A stretch of DNA of 64,000 bases from NCBI RefSeq assembly GCF_027484945.1, contig NZ_JAIXRZ010000063.1, positions 1-64,000 of the forward strand, written 5' to 3'. The stretch comes from Flavobacterium sp. GTDB taxonomy: Bacteria > Bacteroidota > Bacteroidia > Flavobacteriales > Flavobacteriaceae. This document shows positions 9,119-17,759 of this stretch, one piece after another. A program made the position numbers and the translations under genes. The notes under the pieces are model-generated. The model saw only the letters and a list, made by a program, of their open reading frames with translations. It searched no databases and was not told where the DNA came from. The stretch's first letter is position 1. Each line of letters starts with the position of its first letter.

Positions 9119-11095
9119 ATGAAGAAGTTTCACTGCCTTCTTGGTATTGGCGCTCTGTTTTTGAATATAACTTTTGGACAAGCGCAAGTTCAGGAATACC
9201 TGGACCAAGAGAATAAACGTATTGAAGTAGCTAATGGAATTGAACGGGAAGTTGAACAGTTTATTGAAGCTAATTTTTCTAAATACCGCTTGTCAAAATT
9301 AACGACAGTGCAAACCATAGAAGAATTAAGAATTCATGAAGATTTTACAGACGCAGAAATTGAAAAAGCATTAATTGCTGCCAAACGCAATGAATTGCGA
9401 AAATTATTTTTCACCAAATTTCCAGAAAAAACAGCTTATTTCCGGGCAGGTGAAATTCCTGTTAGTACGCAACAAAATTGTGTTAACGGTGATTTTGAAG
9501 ATGGAACCGCTGGTTATACCTTTTGGGCAGATTTGTATCCCCAACCCCAGTCCGGACTTGCATTTTTTCAATCCTGCGCTACACCAACTGCCTTAACAAC
9601 AACCAATGTTCTTACTCCAACAGTAAATAATTTTACTTCGCGCGCTACTTTAATCGATAGTAATGCTCCCAACTACCGCCAGTTCGATCCAGTATTGGCC
9701 AGTTTTGGTGTTAATGTTCCTACATTAAATACAAATGGAGGTACGCGTTGTATTAAATTAAACAATACCGGTGGAATGGGCTCTTCTGATTTGTCTACAG
9801 TTTCGCGTTATATTCCCGTGATTAATGAAGCGACGTTGGATTTCAACTTTTCGTTAATCATGGATAATAAACCCGACCATGAACAAGATATTCAGCCGTA
9901 TTTCCGTGCACGCGTAAAAGATCTTAACGGAAATGTAGTAGATGAGTTTTGTATCATCGCAAATCCAAACAATTGTTTGTTCAACCGAATTACCATTAAG
10001 TCCACGCGCCGAATATTATATACGGGTTGGGTTTGTGCTCGTTTAAATGTAGGCGAATTATTGGGGCAACCCGGAATTTTAGAGTTTTCAGTGAGTGATT
10101 GTCAGCCCTCAGCCCACTTTGGAACGGTTTATATCGATAATGTGTGTGGTATTGTTTGTGGTGCACCCGAATTAGGAGCCTTAAATATTGATCCTATTCA
10201 GTTGAATTGCCCATCAAATACAGCTGCTGATCCAATTCAAGTTTGCGGTACATTTAGTCCGCCCGCCAATGCTACACTAAGCACTTTGGTTCTGCAAGTA
10301 ACACAAGCTGGAACTGTTGTAGGTTCGGTAAATGTACCTTCGCAACTTACCTCGGGTAATTTCTGTTTTACGTTGCCTCCAACAATTTTTGGAGTTAACC
10401 CTCAAGGCGATTTCGAGTTTCAAATTGAAGCTACTTTTAGTGTTAACTGTCCGGCAGGCGCATTTTTTTATACCATTACTGATTCTTCAGCTGCAATTGG
10501 ACCCGATGTTACGTTTGATAATTGTTGTTTAGCCACGCTATCGTTGACCTCTCCTGTGGATGACACGAGTAATAATGGACAACTCGCCGATATACAAAAA
10601 GAACGCTCAGATTGGATTCGGGCTTCCAATGTGATCGCTCAAGGCAATTCCGGTCTGGGTAACGGAGTGATTTATCACGCTGCTAATTTTGTTGAATTAT
10701 TACCCGGATTTGAAGCGGTTACAGGATCTCAATTTGCGGCATATCCCGAAGGATGTAGTGGGGATTATTTATATAAATCCACACCAACCACCCAGCGGGA
10801 TGATGATACAGTCTCGGTAGAATTAATTCCTGAGGAAATTAATTTAGAACGTATTGGAATCGGATTCACTTTGGTCCCCAATCCTGCTCATAGTCAGGTT
10901 GAAATTGCAATTGATGAGGGTGAATTCAATGCCTTTACAATTACAACTATCGATGGAAAAATCGTGATGCAACAAAATATTTCGGCCTCTAGTCGCCATA
11001 AAATAGAGGTGAGTGCCTATGTTAACGGAATTTATCTTATTACCGTTAATTGCACCAACGGTGAAGTTTTAACTGAAAAGTTAATCAAAAATTAA
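9119..11095 (+). CDS. T9SS type A sorting-domain surface protein
   Basis: This 658-residue protein has a signal peptide (about 1-22, ending near GQAQ) and a C-terminal sorting domain (about 575-658). That domain starts FTLVPNPAHSQVEIAI, contains DGKIVMQQ, and ends with VNGIYLITVNC and TEKLIKN, the layout of type IX secretion signals. The middle is rich in Cys and Asn, with a beta-sandwich-like part beginning NCVNGDFEDG (about 120-350). Residues about 485-545, IRASNVIAQGN through NFVELLPGFEAVTGSQFAAY, resemble the '3-coathanger' repeat found before many T9SS domains. Known T9SS cargo is secreted or attached to the cell surface. The actual activity is not evident. Confidence 0.85.
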   Translation: MKKFHCLLGIGALFLNITFGQAQVQEYLDQENKRIEVANGIEREVEQFIEANFSKYRLSKLTTVQTIEELRIHEDFTDAEIEKALIAAKRNELRKLFFTKFPEKTAYFRAGEIPVSTQQNCVNGDFEDGTAGYTFWADLYPQPQSGLAFFQSCATPTALTTTNVLTPTVNNFTSRATLIDSNAPNYRQFDPVLASFGVNVPTLNTNGGTRCIKLNNTGGMGSSDLSTVSRYIPVINEATLDFNFSLIMDNKPDHEQDIQPYFRARVKDLNGNVVDEFCIIANPNNCLFNRITIKSTRRILYTGWVCARLNVGELLGQPGILEFSVSDCQPSAHFGTVYIDNVCGIVCGAPELGALNIDPIQLNCPSNTAADPIQVCGTFSPPANATLSTLVLQVTQAGTVVGSVNVPSQLTSGNFCFTLPPTIFGVNPQGDFEFQIEATFSVNCPAGAFFYTITDSSAAIGPDVTFDNCCLATLSLTSPVDDTSNNGQLADIQKERSDWIRASNVIAQGNSGLGNGVIYHAANFVELLPGFEAVTGSQFAAYPEGCSGDYLYKSTPTTQRDDDTVSVELIPEEINLERIGIGFTLVPNPAHSQVEIAIDEGEFNAFTITTIDGKIVMQQNISASSRHKIEVSAYVNGIYLITVNCTNGEVLTEKLIKN

Positions 11096-11116
11096 GCGAT
11101 TATGTTTCTTGTTCAT

Positions 11117-11142
11117 AAAGCTTCGTCGTTCGGCGGAGCTTT
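11117..11142 (+). terminator. Hairpin after the T9SS protein gene
   Basis: AAAGCTTCGTCG (11117-11128) pairs with CGGCGGAGCTTT (11131-11142), with two G-U pairs and a tight loop. It starts 22 bases after the stop codon. The T tract is short (TTATTATATTTG), so termination may be incomplete. Confidence 0.65.
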
Positions 11143-11144
11143 AT

Positions 11145-11152
11145 TATATTTG
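11145..11152 (+). promoter_or_regulatory. -7 box before the guanidino-hydrolase gene
   Basis: TATATTTG is an exact -7 box, starting three bases after the hairpin and 20 bases before the ATG at 11173. No clear -33 element is visible. Confidence 0.5.
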
Positions 11153-11172
11153 TAAAAGCCAATAAATAAATT

Positions 11173-12087
11173 ATGCTACCGTTAAATGTAAAAAATGAAA
11201 CCGCACGCTTGAGGACCGTGGTGTTGGGTACTGCCGTTAATAATGGACCAACACCTACCGCCGAAGAAGCCTACGATCCAAAGTCACTAGAACATATACT
11301 CGCTGGAACCTACCCTATAGAAGTTGATATGATCAATGAAATGGAAGCGTTTAATCAAGTGTTTCAAAAGTACGATGTACAAGTATACCGCCCTGAAATC
11401 ATCGAAAACTACAATCAAATTTTTTCCCGCGATATCGGCTTTGTTATAGACGATACGTTTATTAAAGCTAATATTTTACCCGATCGAGAACGGGAATTGG
11501 AGGCCATTCAATATATTATTGATCAAATGGATCCCAATAAAGTAAAACGCCCACCAGAAGAAGTCCATATTGAAGGGGGCGATGTAATGCCTTGGAATGA
11601 CTATATTTTTATAGGCACATATAAAGGTTCTGATTACAAGGATTATATTACTGCACGTACGAATTTACAAGGAGTGGAGTATATTCAAAGTTTATTTCCC
11701 AACAAAAAAGTGAAAGCATTTGACTTGGTAAAGTCCAAATTGGAAGCGCGCGACAATGCATTACATTTAGATTGTTGTTTTCAGCCCGTCGGGAAAGACA
11801 AAGGAATTATTTACAAAAGTGGATTCCGCGAAGAGGCCGATTACGTTTTTTTGCTAAAAATGTTTGGTAAAGAAAACCTCTTTCATATTACACGTGATGA
11901 AATGTACCACATGAATTCGAATGTGTTTTCAATTGCTGAGGATGTAGTCGTTTCAGAACGAAATTTTACGCGATTAAATAATTGGTTGCGCAGTAAAGGA
12001 TTTACGGTTGAAGAAATTCCCTATGCCGAAATAGCCAAGCAAGAAGGGTTGTTGCGATGTTCAACTTTGCCATTAGTAAGAGATTAA
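11173..12087 (+). CDS. Arginine deiminase/dimethylargininase-superfamily hydrolase
   Basis: This 304-residue protein belongs to the guanidino-group-modifying pentein superfamily (arginine deiminase, dimethylargininase, amidinotransferase). The catalytic elements are visible: EGGD at 134-137, His198 in LHLDCCF, and Cys296 in LLRCSTLPL near the C-terminus, the expected position of the nucleophile. It probably hydrolyses or transfers the guanidino group of arginine or a derivative, but the substrate cannot be fixed from sequence. A second pentein, ctlX, lies 1.5 kb downstream, and the two may form one arginine/citrulline module split by the intervening pair. Confidence 0.88.
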   Translation: MLPLNVKNETARLRTVVLGTAVNNGPTPTAEEAYDPKSLEHILAGTYPIEVDMINEMEAFNQVFQKYDVQVYRPEIIENYNQIFSRDIGFVIDDTFIKANILPDRERELEAIQYIIDQMDPNKVKRPPEEVHIEGGDVMPWNDYIFIGTYKGSDYKDYITARTNLQGVEYIQSLFPNKKVKAFDLVKSKLEARDNALHLDCCFQPVGKDKGIIYKSGFREEADYVFLLKMFGKENLFHITRDEMYHMNSNVFSIAEDVVVSERNFTRLNNWLRSKGFTVEEIPYAEIAKQEGLLRCSTLPLVRD

Positions 12088-12101
12088 AGATCCTTTGGTA
12101 G

Positions 12102-12139
12102 CACTACATAGAATGAAAATTTTTCTACATTTTGTAGTG
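12102..12139. other. Inverted repeat between the hydrolase and PIG-L genes
   Basis: CACTACA (12102-12108) is repeated in inverted form as TGTAGTG (12133-12139), with 24 bases between that also contain AGAA/TTCT complementarity. It starts 15 bases after the hydrolase stop and could form a stem-loop. There is no T tract, so a terminator role is weak. Confidence 0.35.
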
Positions 12140-12160
12140 GAAGCATATTTTTATAATTGA

Positions 12161-12811
12161 ATGGATTTAATTGCAAAAAAAATTTTAGTCGTTATTGCTC
12201 ATCCTGATGATGAAACTTTAGGGTGTGGTGGATTATTATCAAAGGCCTCAAGATTAGGAGCAGAATGTAAAGTGATTTTACCGCTTAAAAGGACTAATCA
12301 AAGGGAAAATTATAGCTGGAATGATGAGGTTTCTCATTTTAAATTAGCATGTAAACAATTAGGTGTTACTCCGGTTATTTTGGAAGAATTGGTCCAAGAT
12401 GATATTGCGTCTTTAAATATTCAAAAAATAGCTAATTTAATAGAAGCCTATGTTGATTGGGCCGATATCATTTTATCCCATTGGAAGTACGATGTGCACC
12501 ATGCTCATCGGGCTATAGCAAATGCGGTAGAAATTTCTACACGACCATTTAAAAAGTTGAAAACGGTGATGTGTTTTGAAATTTTAACCTCAACCGATCA
12601 AGGATTTGAAAATTCATTTTCTCCAAATTGTTATATTCTACTAGATGAAATAGATTTTAATAATAAAAAAACTGCTATGGGAAATTATGTGTCAGAAATT
12701 TTTAATGGACGCACCCCTTCAGATTTGGAAAATCAAATGCGATATCGAGGTTCTCAATCTGGGGTAAAATATGCAGAAGCTTTTATGATAGTTAGACATT
12801 TTATTTACTAA
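12161..12811 (+). CDS. PIG-L family deacetylase
   Basis: This 216-residue protein carries the family signature AHPDDETLGCGG at residues 13-24, the first zinc-binding motif of PIG-L/LmbE-type deacetylases. These remove N-acetyl groups from GlcNAc-type sugars or related conjugates. A later SHWKYDVHHAHRA segment supplies the expected HxxH-like second motif. There is no signal peptide, so it is probably cytoplasmic. It sits eight bases before a sugar-transferase gene and likely forms a two-gene unit with it. Many AGA arginine codons and a low GC content set the pair apart from the flanking genes. Confidence 0.88.
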   Translation: MDLIAKKILVVIAHPDDETLGCGGLLSKASRLGAECKVILPLKRTNQRENYSWNDEVSHFKLACKQLGVTPVILEELVQDDIASLNIQKIANLIEAYVDWADIILSHWKYDVHHAHRAIANAVEISTRPFKKLKTVMCFEILTSTDQGFENSFSPNCYILLDEIDFNNKKTAMGNYVSEIFNGRTPSDLENQMRYRGSQSGVKYAEAFMIVRHFIY

Positions 12812-12818
12812 ATAAAAT

Positions 12819-13406
12819 ATGACAAAAATAATTGCATTTATTATTTTATGTTTTTTTCTTCCATTTCTACTATTAATTGCTTTAATAATTAAGTTAAAAT
12901 ATCCTGGGCCTATATTTTATTCGCAAGTTAGAGAAGGCAAGAATGGAAAGCCTTTTAAAATTCTAAAATTAAGAACTATGGTTGTAGATTCAAATCTAAT
13001 TTTAGAGAAAATGCTAGAAAAAGATAAAGAGTTTGCTAAATTATGGGTAGCTACAGGAGTAATTAAAAATGATCCCAGAATTGCCGGAAAGTTTGGGCGT
13101 TTATTACGTCAATTAAGTATAGATGAAATTCCTCAACTGATTAATATTTTAAAAGGTGAAATGGCTTTTATTGGCCCAAGACCTTTAGAAATCGAGTCTG
13201 TTAAAACGTTTAGTCCTGAAGCTAGATTGATTCGCAGTTCAATTTTACCGGGTATTACAGGCTTAATGCAAGTTCGATTCCGAAGTGCAAGTATAAGACA
13301 GATGATGCTTTATGATCGTATTTATATCAAAAATCAAAGCATAATTTTAGATACATATATTTTATATAAAACTATATTTGCCATACTTAAAAGAACGGGA
13401 AAGTAA
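12819..13406 (+). CDS. Polyprenyl-phosphate sugar-1-phosphate transferase
   Basis: This 195-residue protein has one N-terminal hydrophobic segment (about 3-24). The catalytic core of bacterial initiating sugar transferases follows: KILKLRTM, then a 30-residue acidic/basic stretch, LLRQLSIDEIPQLINILKGEMAFIGPRP, and GITGLMQVRFRS. Such enzymes load the first sugar phosphate onto undecaprenyl phosphate at the inner membrane. It is the short monotopic PglC-like size, but its middle part is longer than in the second such enzyme at 40099. The main glycan locus starts 5 kb downstream. Whether this enzyme serves that locus or another glycan is unknown. Confidence 0.88.
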   Translation: MTKIIAFIILCFFLPFLLLIALIIKLKYPGPIFYSQVREGKNGKPFKILKLRTMVVDSNLILEKMLEKDKEFAKLWVATGVIKNDPRIAGKFGRLLRQLSIDEIPQLINILKGEMAFIGPRPLEIESVKTFSPEARLIRSSILPGITGLMQVRFRSASIRQMMLYDRIYIKNQSIILDTYILYKTIFAILKRTGK

Positions 13407-13569
13407 AAGAGACATCCAATAAAATAATTATTCATTAAATTAAGCTATAATATATTTTGGGTTTATAATCATATTGAGTTATGAAGCTCAATTTAAAAAT
13501 CAATTCAAAAATTCTTACATCTATAGTATCCGTTACTATAAATACAATAATCAAACTAAATGATCTAAT

Positions 13570-14505
13570 ATGAATCAAACGACCAATGCTATCTTAATGA
13601 TTCGCCCAGTGGCGTTTCGAATGAACGAACAAACAGCAGTCAATAATTATTACCAAAAAGTAATAGACGGTTTATCACCCGAAAATGTAAATGCAAAGGC
13701 ACAAGTTGAATTTGATGCTTTTGTCCAAAAACTTCGATTGGTTGGCGTTGATGTAACCGTTGTTGATGATACCTTAACTCCTAATACCCCCGATAGTATT
13801 TTTCCGAATAATTGGATCTCGTTTCATGAAAATGGTGACGTGGTTTTGTATCCTATGTTTGCCGAAAATAGGCGTGCAGAACGTCGTGAGGATGTGTTGG
13901 ATCTACTCGAAGCGAAAGGGTTTTTAGTAAACGATATTATGGACTACACCGCAGCGGAGGATGACAATATTTTTTTGGAAGGTACGGGAAGTTTATTGCT
14001 CGATCGTCAAAACGGAAAAGCGTATTGTGCATTATCACCGCGTGCTGATGAAGAGTTGTTAATCGAGTTCTGTGAAGATTTTGAATATACCCCGGTTATT
14101 TTTGAAGCCTTTCAAACTGTAGCGGGTGATCGTAAATTAATTTACCACACGAATGTAATGATGTGCATAGGCGCTACTTTTGCAGTGATTTGTGCCGATT
14201 GCATCGACGATAAAAAAGAACGCAAAATGGTGTTGGATTCGCTTCGAAGTGATGAAAAAGACATTATATTAATTTCAGAAGATCAAGTCAATAATTTTGC
14301 AGGTAATATGCTCGAAGTGAAGGGTGCTGATGGCAAACGTTATTTGGTAATGAGCACTGCTGCTTATAAGGCATTGACCAAAAAGCAAATCGCTCAAATC
14401 GAACAACATGTTACGATTCTACATTCGAGTTTAGATACTATAGAAGCTTGCGGAGGTGGAAGTGCACGCTGTATGATGGCCGAGGTATTTTTACCCAAAA
14501 GCTAA
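13570..14505 (+). CDS. ctlX: Citrulline utilization hydrolase-type pentein (CtlX)
   Basis: This 311-residue protein matches the CtlX family of the amidinotransferase/pentein superfamily: SIFPNNWISFH near residue 80, EGTGSLLLDR, His193 in YHTNVMM and Cys301 in GGGSARCMMAEVFLP. The family is linked to citrulline or arginine breakdown. The exact reaction is an inference from family naming. It follows the AT-rich PIG-L/sugar-transferase pair after a 163-base gap with no exact -7 box, and is convergent with the CpcT/CpeT-like gene. Confidence 0.85.
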   Translation: MNQTTNAILMIRPVAFRMNEQTAVNNYYQKVIDGLSPENVNAKAQVEFDAFVQKLRLVGVDVTVVDDTLTPNTPDSIFPNNWISFHENGDVVLYPMFAENRRAERREDVLDLLEAKGFLVNDIMDYTAAEDDNIFLEGTGSLLLDRQNGKAYCALSPRADEELLIEFCEDFEYTPVIFEAFQTVAGDRKLIYHTNVMMCIGATFAVICADCIDDKKERKMVLDSLRSDEKDIILISEDQVNNFAGNMLEVKGADGKRYLVMSTAAYKALTKKQIAQIEQHVTILHSSLDTIEACGGGSARCMMAEVFLPKS

Positions 14506-14520
14506 AATAATTTTGAGGGT

Positions 14521-15141
14521 TTACATTTTTATAAATTGATAGCCACCTTTTGTGGCTCCCCAAACTTGTTTGCCTTCTTTGTCAAAACCTTGGTCCCACG
14601 AAAGAATTGAGTTCTCGGTAACAGTTACTTTTGAATTGGCCCAACCTGCGCCGCGTAACTCACTAGGGCACGTTTGATTTCCGGTTGCGCCTTCAAATGT
14701 GTTTTTAGAAACGCGATTTAAGACTACTTCACAACCGGTTTTAATTTCGATATCATTTTCGGTAAGTTGGTTATAAACTTCTGGAGTTGCCCATTTGCCT
14801 ATCCAAGCTTTTTCATCCTTTACGGTATAAATTGAACTAATGAAATTATCGCCTTGTTGTGTTAATTTGTAAATACGGACTCTGTAGGGTTGGTCTTGTT
14901 TGTTGTAAATTGCTTGTTCGACAAACAAATAGTTTCCCTTCGATCTCCAAATAGGAGTCATCCGTAAAGAAATGTTGAAATAATCTTTATCGGAAATAGA
15001 TTGTTTTTCCGATGTATAGTGACCTTGCATAATTGCTACTAATTCGTTTAGTTCAGCACTGTTTTTTTTAAAATTTTGATGGGGTGACTTGCAGCAAATG
15101 CTGATTAAGGCAACAAATAAGGACAGAATTACGATTCGCAT
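14521..15141 (-). CDS. CpcT/CpeT-family protein
   Basis: This 206-residue protein resembles the CpcT/CpeT chromophore-lyase family. The visible features are ELVAIMQGHYTSEKQ near the N-terminus, RMTPIWRSKGNYLFVEQAIY, PYRVRIYKL and the Cys-containing GCEVVLNR and TCPSELRGA segments. In cyanobacteria the family attaches bilins to phycobiliproteins. Bacteroidota lack these, so its role here is unknown. The N-terminus is a hydrophobic export signal ending in two cysteines (ISICC), a poor match to a lipobox, so it could be a lipoprotein. It starts two bases after the MarC-type gene ends and is probably cotranscribed with it. Confidence 0.8.
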   Translation of the reverse strand: MRIVILSLFVALISICCKSPHQNFKKNSAELNELVAIMQGHYTSEKQSISDKDYFNISLRMTPIWRSKGNYLFVEQAIYNKQDQPYRVRIYKLTQQGDNFISSIYTVKDEKAWIGKWATPEVYNQLTENDIEIKTGCEVVLNRVSKNTFEGATGNQTCPSELRGAGWANSKVTVTENSILSWDQGFDKEGKQVWGATKGGYQFIKM

Positions 15142-15143
15142 AA

Positions 15144-15773
15144 TTATAAATTTAGGTCGTGAAGAATGCTTGAAATGGCACTAATAATATATTGTATTCC
15201 AATAGCAATCGTTAAAAATCCAACAATGCGAGAAATCGCTACAATTCCAGAAGCACCCAAGTATTTGGCTAAGTAATGGGCACTGCGTAAGATTAGAAAA
15301 ATTAATAGGGCTACTGCCAAAATAGCCAAACAGGAGGATAAAATGGCATTCGTTTCATGATGCTCCTGGTAATAAGCAATTAAAAGAGAAATTGAACCGG
15401 GGCCGGCCAACATAGGCATCGCCAATGGGGTCAAGGCAATACTGTCGCGTTGTTGTGCTTCTTCCTCTGCTTTTTTATCCAAACCTTTGTTGCGACTGAA
15501 TTTTCCATTAAGCAAACCAAATCCAGAACTTGCAATAATTATTCCTCCAGCAATACGCAGGGCCGGAATTGTAATTCCAAAAAAGGTCAACACATATTCT
15601 CCAACAAAATAGGAAATAATCAATATTAAAAACACATTGATTGCGGTCCATAGCGATACTTTTGAGCGCTCTCGTTTGGTGTAGTCTTGTGTTAGCGCAA
15701 CAAAAATTGGAACTGTTCCAATGGGATTCAATACCGAAAACAATGCCGCTAAAAGAAAAATGAATTCATTCAT
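15144..15773 (-). CDS. MarC family integral membrane protein
   Basis: This 209-residue protein has about six hydrophobic segments and the MarC-family N-terminus MNEFIFLLAALFSVLNPIGT, followed later by TPLAMPMLAGPGSI. These are the two proline-rich half-repeats of the family. MarC proteins were once linked to multiple antibiotic resistance but have no settled substrate; some annotations call them NAAT transporters. I chose the ATG at 15773 over one 21 bases upstream because it fits family N-termini and an exact -7 box lies just before it. It heads a two-gene minus-strand unit. Confidence 0.9.
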   Translation of the reverse strand: MNEFIFLLAALFSVLNPIGTVPIFVALTQDYTKRERSKVSLWTAINVFLILIISYFVGEYVLTFFGITIPALRIAGGIIIASSGFGLLNGKFSRNKGLDKKAEEEAQQRDSIALTPLAMPMLAGPGSISLLIAYYQEHHETNAILSSCLAILAVALLIFLILRSAHYLAKYLGASGIVAISRIVGFLTIAIGIQYIISAISSILHDLNL

Positions 15774-15777
15774 AGCG

Positions 15778-15785
15778 CAAAGGTA
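15778..15785 (-). promoter_or_regulatory. -7 box of the MarC-type operon
   Basis: On the minus strand this reads TACCTTTG, an exact -7 box, ending only four bases before the ATG at 15773. The transcript would be leaderless or nearly so. Confidence 0.5.
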
Positions 15786-15805
15786 AGGCAACAAACTTTT
15801 ACTTG

Positions 15806-15813
15806 TATTTTTG
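15806..15813 (+). promoter_or_regulatory. -7 box of the CoA-binding protein gene
   Basis: TATTTTTG is an exact -7 box 22 bases before the ATG at 15836. It is divergent from the MarC-type promoter 20 bases away. Confidence 0.5.
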
Positions 15814-15835
15814 TAGTAATAAAATATGATTAGGT

Positions 15836-16192
15836 ATGAAAACCTTAATTATTGGAGCTTCTTCCAATCCAGAGCGATACAGCTATCAAGCGCTATTAAG
15901 TTTGCAAAAACACGACCATGAAGTGCTAGCTATTGGGCAAAAAGTTGCAGTTGTAAATGGTGTCTTGATTCAGGTGGGTTTGCCGGATATCAAAGAGGTA
16001 GACACCGTGACATTATATTTGAATCCTTCGCGTCAACAAATGTATTATGATTATATAATTGGACTCCAACCACGTCGCGTATTATTTAATCCAGGGACTG
16101 AAAACCCCGCTTTTTATGCACTTTTGACTTCGCATGGAATTCAAATCGAAGTGGCTTGTACGCTGGTATTATTGGCTACGCATCAATATTAA
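15836..16192 (+). CDS. CoA-binding domain protein
   Basis: This 118-residue protein is a stand-alone Rossmann-type CoA-binding domain. It begins TLIIGASSNPERYSYQALLSL, with the glycine-rich nucleotide-binding loop, and continues with LPDIKEVDTVTLYLNP and VLFNPGTENPAFY. This is the length and pattern of the YccU-like family found widely in bacteria, whose role is poorly known. It is probably monocistronic. Its stop overlaps the stop of the convergent symporter gene in a shared TTAA. Confidence 0.87.
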   Translation: MKTLIIGASSNPERYSYQALLSLQKHDHEVLAIGQKVAVVNGVLIQVGLPDIKEVDTVTLYLNPSRQQMYYDYIIGLQPRRVLFNPGTENPAFYALLTSHGIQIEVACTLVLLATHQY

Positions 16193-17691
16193 AAACGCGT
16201 TTCTGATACGGCCGGTTTGCTGATGAACAGTAAGCCAATAAACGTAAACAAACCATTTACAATAATCAATTCGTTATCAAACTGATACGCTCCAAAAAGT
16301 GTTTTAGAATAGTAAGTTAATAACCAACAGAGTAAAGGTGCTACAACACAAACAAGCGGTACCCACTGATCGCGTACGGTTTTGGTTTTCATAAACAGGC
16401 CAAATCCATATAATCCTAAAAGCGGCCCGTAGGTATAACTCGCGACTTTAAATATCATTTTGACAACCGAATCATCGTTAAGCACATTAAATAAAAGGAT
16501 GACTATAAAAAGTAAAAATGAAAATCCTAAATGTACCAAATGGCGCAGTCTCACCATCTCCTCAGGTGAATACCGGTTAGTTGCTACTTTATCCATTTGA
16601 AGAAAATCAACACAAAACGATGTGGTTAATGCAGTTAAAGCACTATCGGTTGTAGCAAATGTCGCTGCTGTGAGTCCAAGCAAAAAGGTAACCGCCGGAA
16701 TGATTTCTAAATGATGGAATGCAATTTCTGGAAACAATAAATCGGTTCGGGCTACATTATTGATTTTTGGAATATCAATTCCATTTTGATGGGCATATAA
16801 ATACAATAAAGCCCCAACACTTAAGAAAAAGAGGTTGATAATCACAAAAATTCCAGTAAAAGTGAACATGTTTTTTTGTGCTTCTTTAATTGTGGCACAG
16901 CTCAAGTTTTTTTGCATTAAATCTTGATCCAAGCCCACCATGGCAATGGTAACAAAAATTCCACCTAAAAGCTGTTTCCAAAAATAGTTTCCTTTGAGGT
17001 AATCTTCGTAAAAAAAGATTTTCGAATAGCTACTGTTTTTTATGGCTTCAAACGCTTGGGTTGGACTATAATTTAGGCTACTACAAATGAAATAGATGGT
17101 TAGAAATACAGAAGTCACTAAGAAAAAGGTTTGCAACGTATCGGTAATGATGATTGTTTTTAATCCACCGCGATAGGTATAAGCAAAAATGAGTCCGAGC
17201 GAAATTAATACCGTTGCTGCAAAAGGGACAGAAAAGGCATCAAAAACATAGCGTTGCAATACCAAAACAACCAAATACAAACGAAATGCCGATCCGATTG
17301 TGCGACTGATTAAAAAGAGTGAAGCCGCCGTTTTATAGCTTACGGTTCCCAACCGCCGTTCGATATAACTGTAAATTGACGTCAAATTCATCCGGTAGTA
17401 TAAGGGTAGTAGTACGGTGGCGATAATTAAAAATCCTATTGCATTCCCCAAAATAAATTGAAAGTAGGAAAATTGTGCTTCTTCATTGCCTACGGCACCC
17501 GGGACCGAAATAAAGGTTACGCCCGAAAGTGCTGTGCCAATCATACCAAAGGCCACTAAATACCATTTTGAATTTTTGTTGGCTTTGAAAAAAGTATCGT
17601 TGTCGGTTCCTTTTTTACTAACCCGATAAGCGATAAAAATGAGAATTCCAAAGTAAACTAGGATGATGGAAAGAATAAGTAGCGGACTCAT
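16189..17691 (-). CDS. Sodium:solute symporter (SSS family)
   Basis: This 500-residue inner-membrane protein has about 13 hydrophobic segments. SSS-family features include an N-terminal YFGILIFIAYRVSKKG, GTALSGVTFISVPG, YRGGLKTIIITDTLQ and LGLTAATFATTDSALTAL, which contains residues of the sodium site. It probably imports an organic solute with sodium; the substrate cannot be told from sequence. It is a single gene with its own -7 box in the 68-base region shared with divergent recR. Confidence 0.92.
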   Translation of the reverse strand: MSPLLILSIILVYFGILIFIAYRVSKKGTDNDTFFKANKNSKWYLVAFGMIGTALSGVTFISVPGAVGNEEAQFSYFQFILGNAIGFLIIATVLLPLYYRMNLTSIYSYIERRLGTVSYKTAASLFLISRTIGSAFRLYLVVLVLQRYVFDAFSVPFAATVLISLGLIFAYTYRGGLKTIIITDTLQTFFLVTSVFLTIYFICSSLNYSPTQAFEAIKNSSYSKIFFYEDYLKGNYFWKQLLGGIFVTIAMVGLDQDLMQKNLSCATIKEAQKNMFTFTGIFVIINLFFLSVGALLYLYAHQNGIDIPKINNVARTDLLFPEIAFHHLEIIPAVTFLLGLTAATFATTDSALTALTTSFCVDFLQMDKVATNRYSPEEMVRLRHLVHLGFSFLLFIVILLFNVLNDDSVVKMIFKVASYTYGPLLGLYGFGLFMKTKTVRDQWVPLVCVVAPLLCWLLTYYSKTLFGAYQFDNELIIVNGLFTFIGLLFISKPAVSETRF

Positions 17692-17717
17692 AATTTGTTT
17701 TTTTAGGTCGAAATGTA

Positions 17718-17725
17718 CAAAAATA
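17718..17725 (-). promoter_or_regulatory. -7 box of the symporter gene
   Basis: The minus strand reads TATTTTTG, an exact -7 box, 26 bases upstream of the symporter ATG at 17691. Confidence 0.55.
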
Positions 17726-17747
17726 GTAGTACGATTTTCAAATTATG

Positions 17748-17755
17748 TACTTTTG
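17748..17755 (+). promoter_or_regulatory. -7 box of recR
   Basis: TACTTTTG is an exact -7 box ending four bases before the recR ATG at 17760. A transcript starting a few bases downstream would have essentially no leader. The box overlaps an in-frame ATG at 17745, which argues against that codon as the start. Confidence 0.5.
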
Positions 17756-17759
17756 TAGC

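Noticed and set aside
13407-13569. Hidden small gene or RNA in the gap before ctlX
   Set aside because: The 163 bases are AT-rich with no open frame, strong hairpin or exact -7 box that I can support.
14521-15141. Phycobiliprotein chromophore lyase function for the CpcT/CpeT-like protein
   Set aside because: Family resemblance is clear, but Bacteroidota lack phycobiliproteins and nothing nearby supports bilin chemistry, so only the family is stated.
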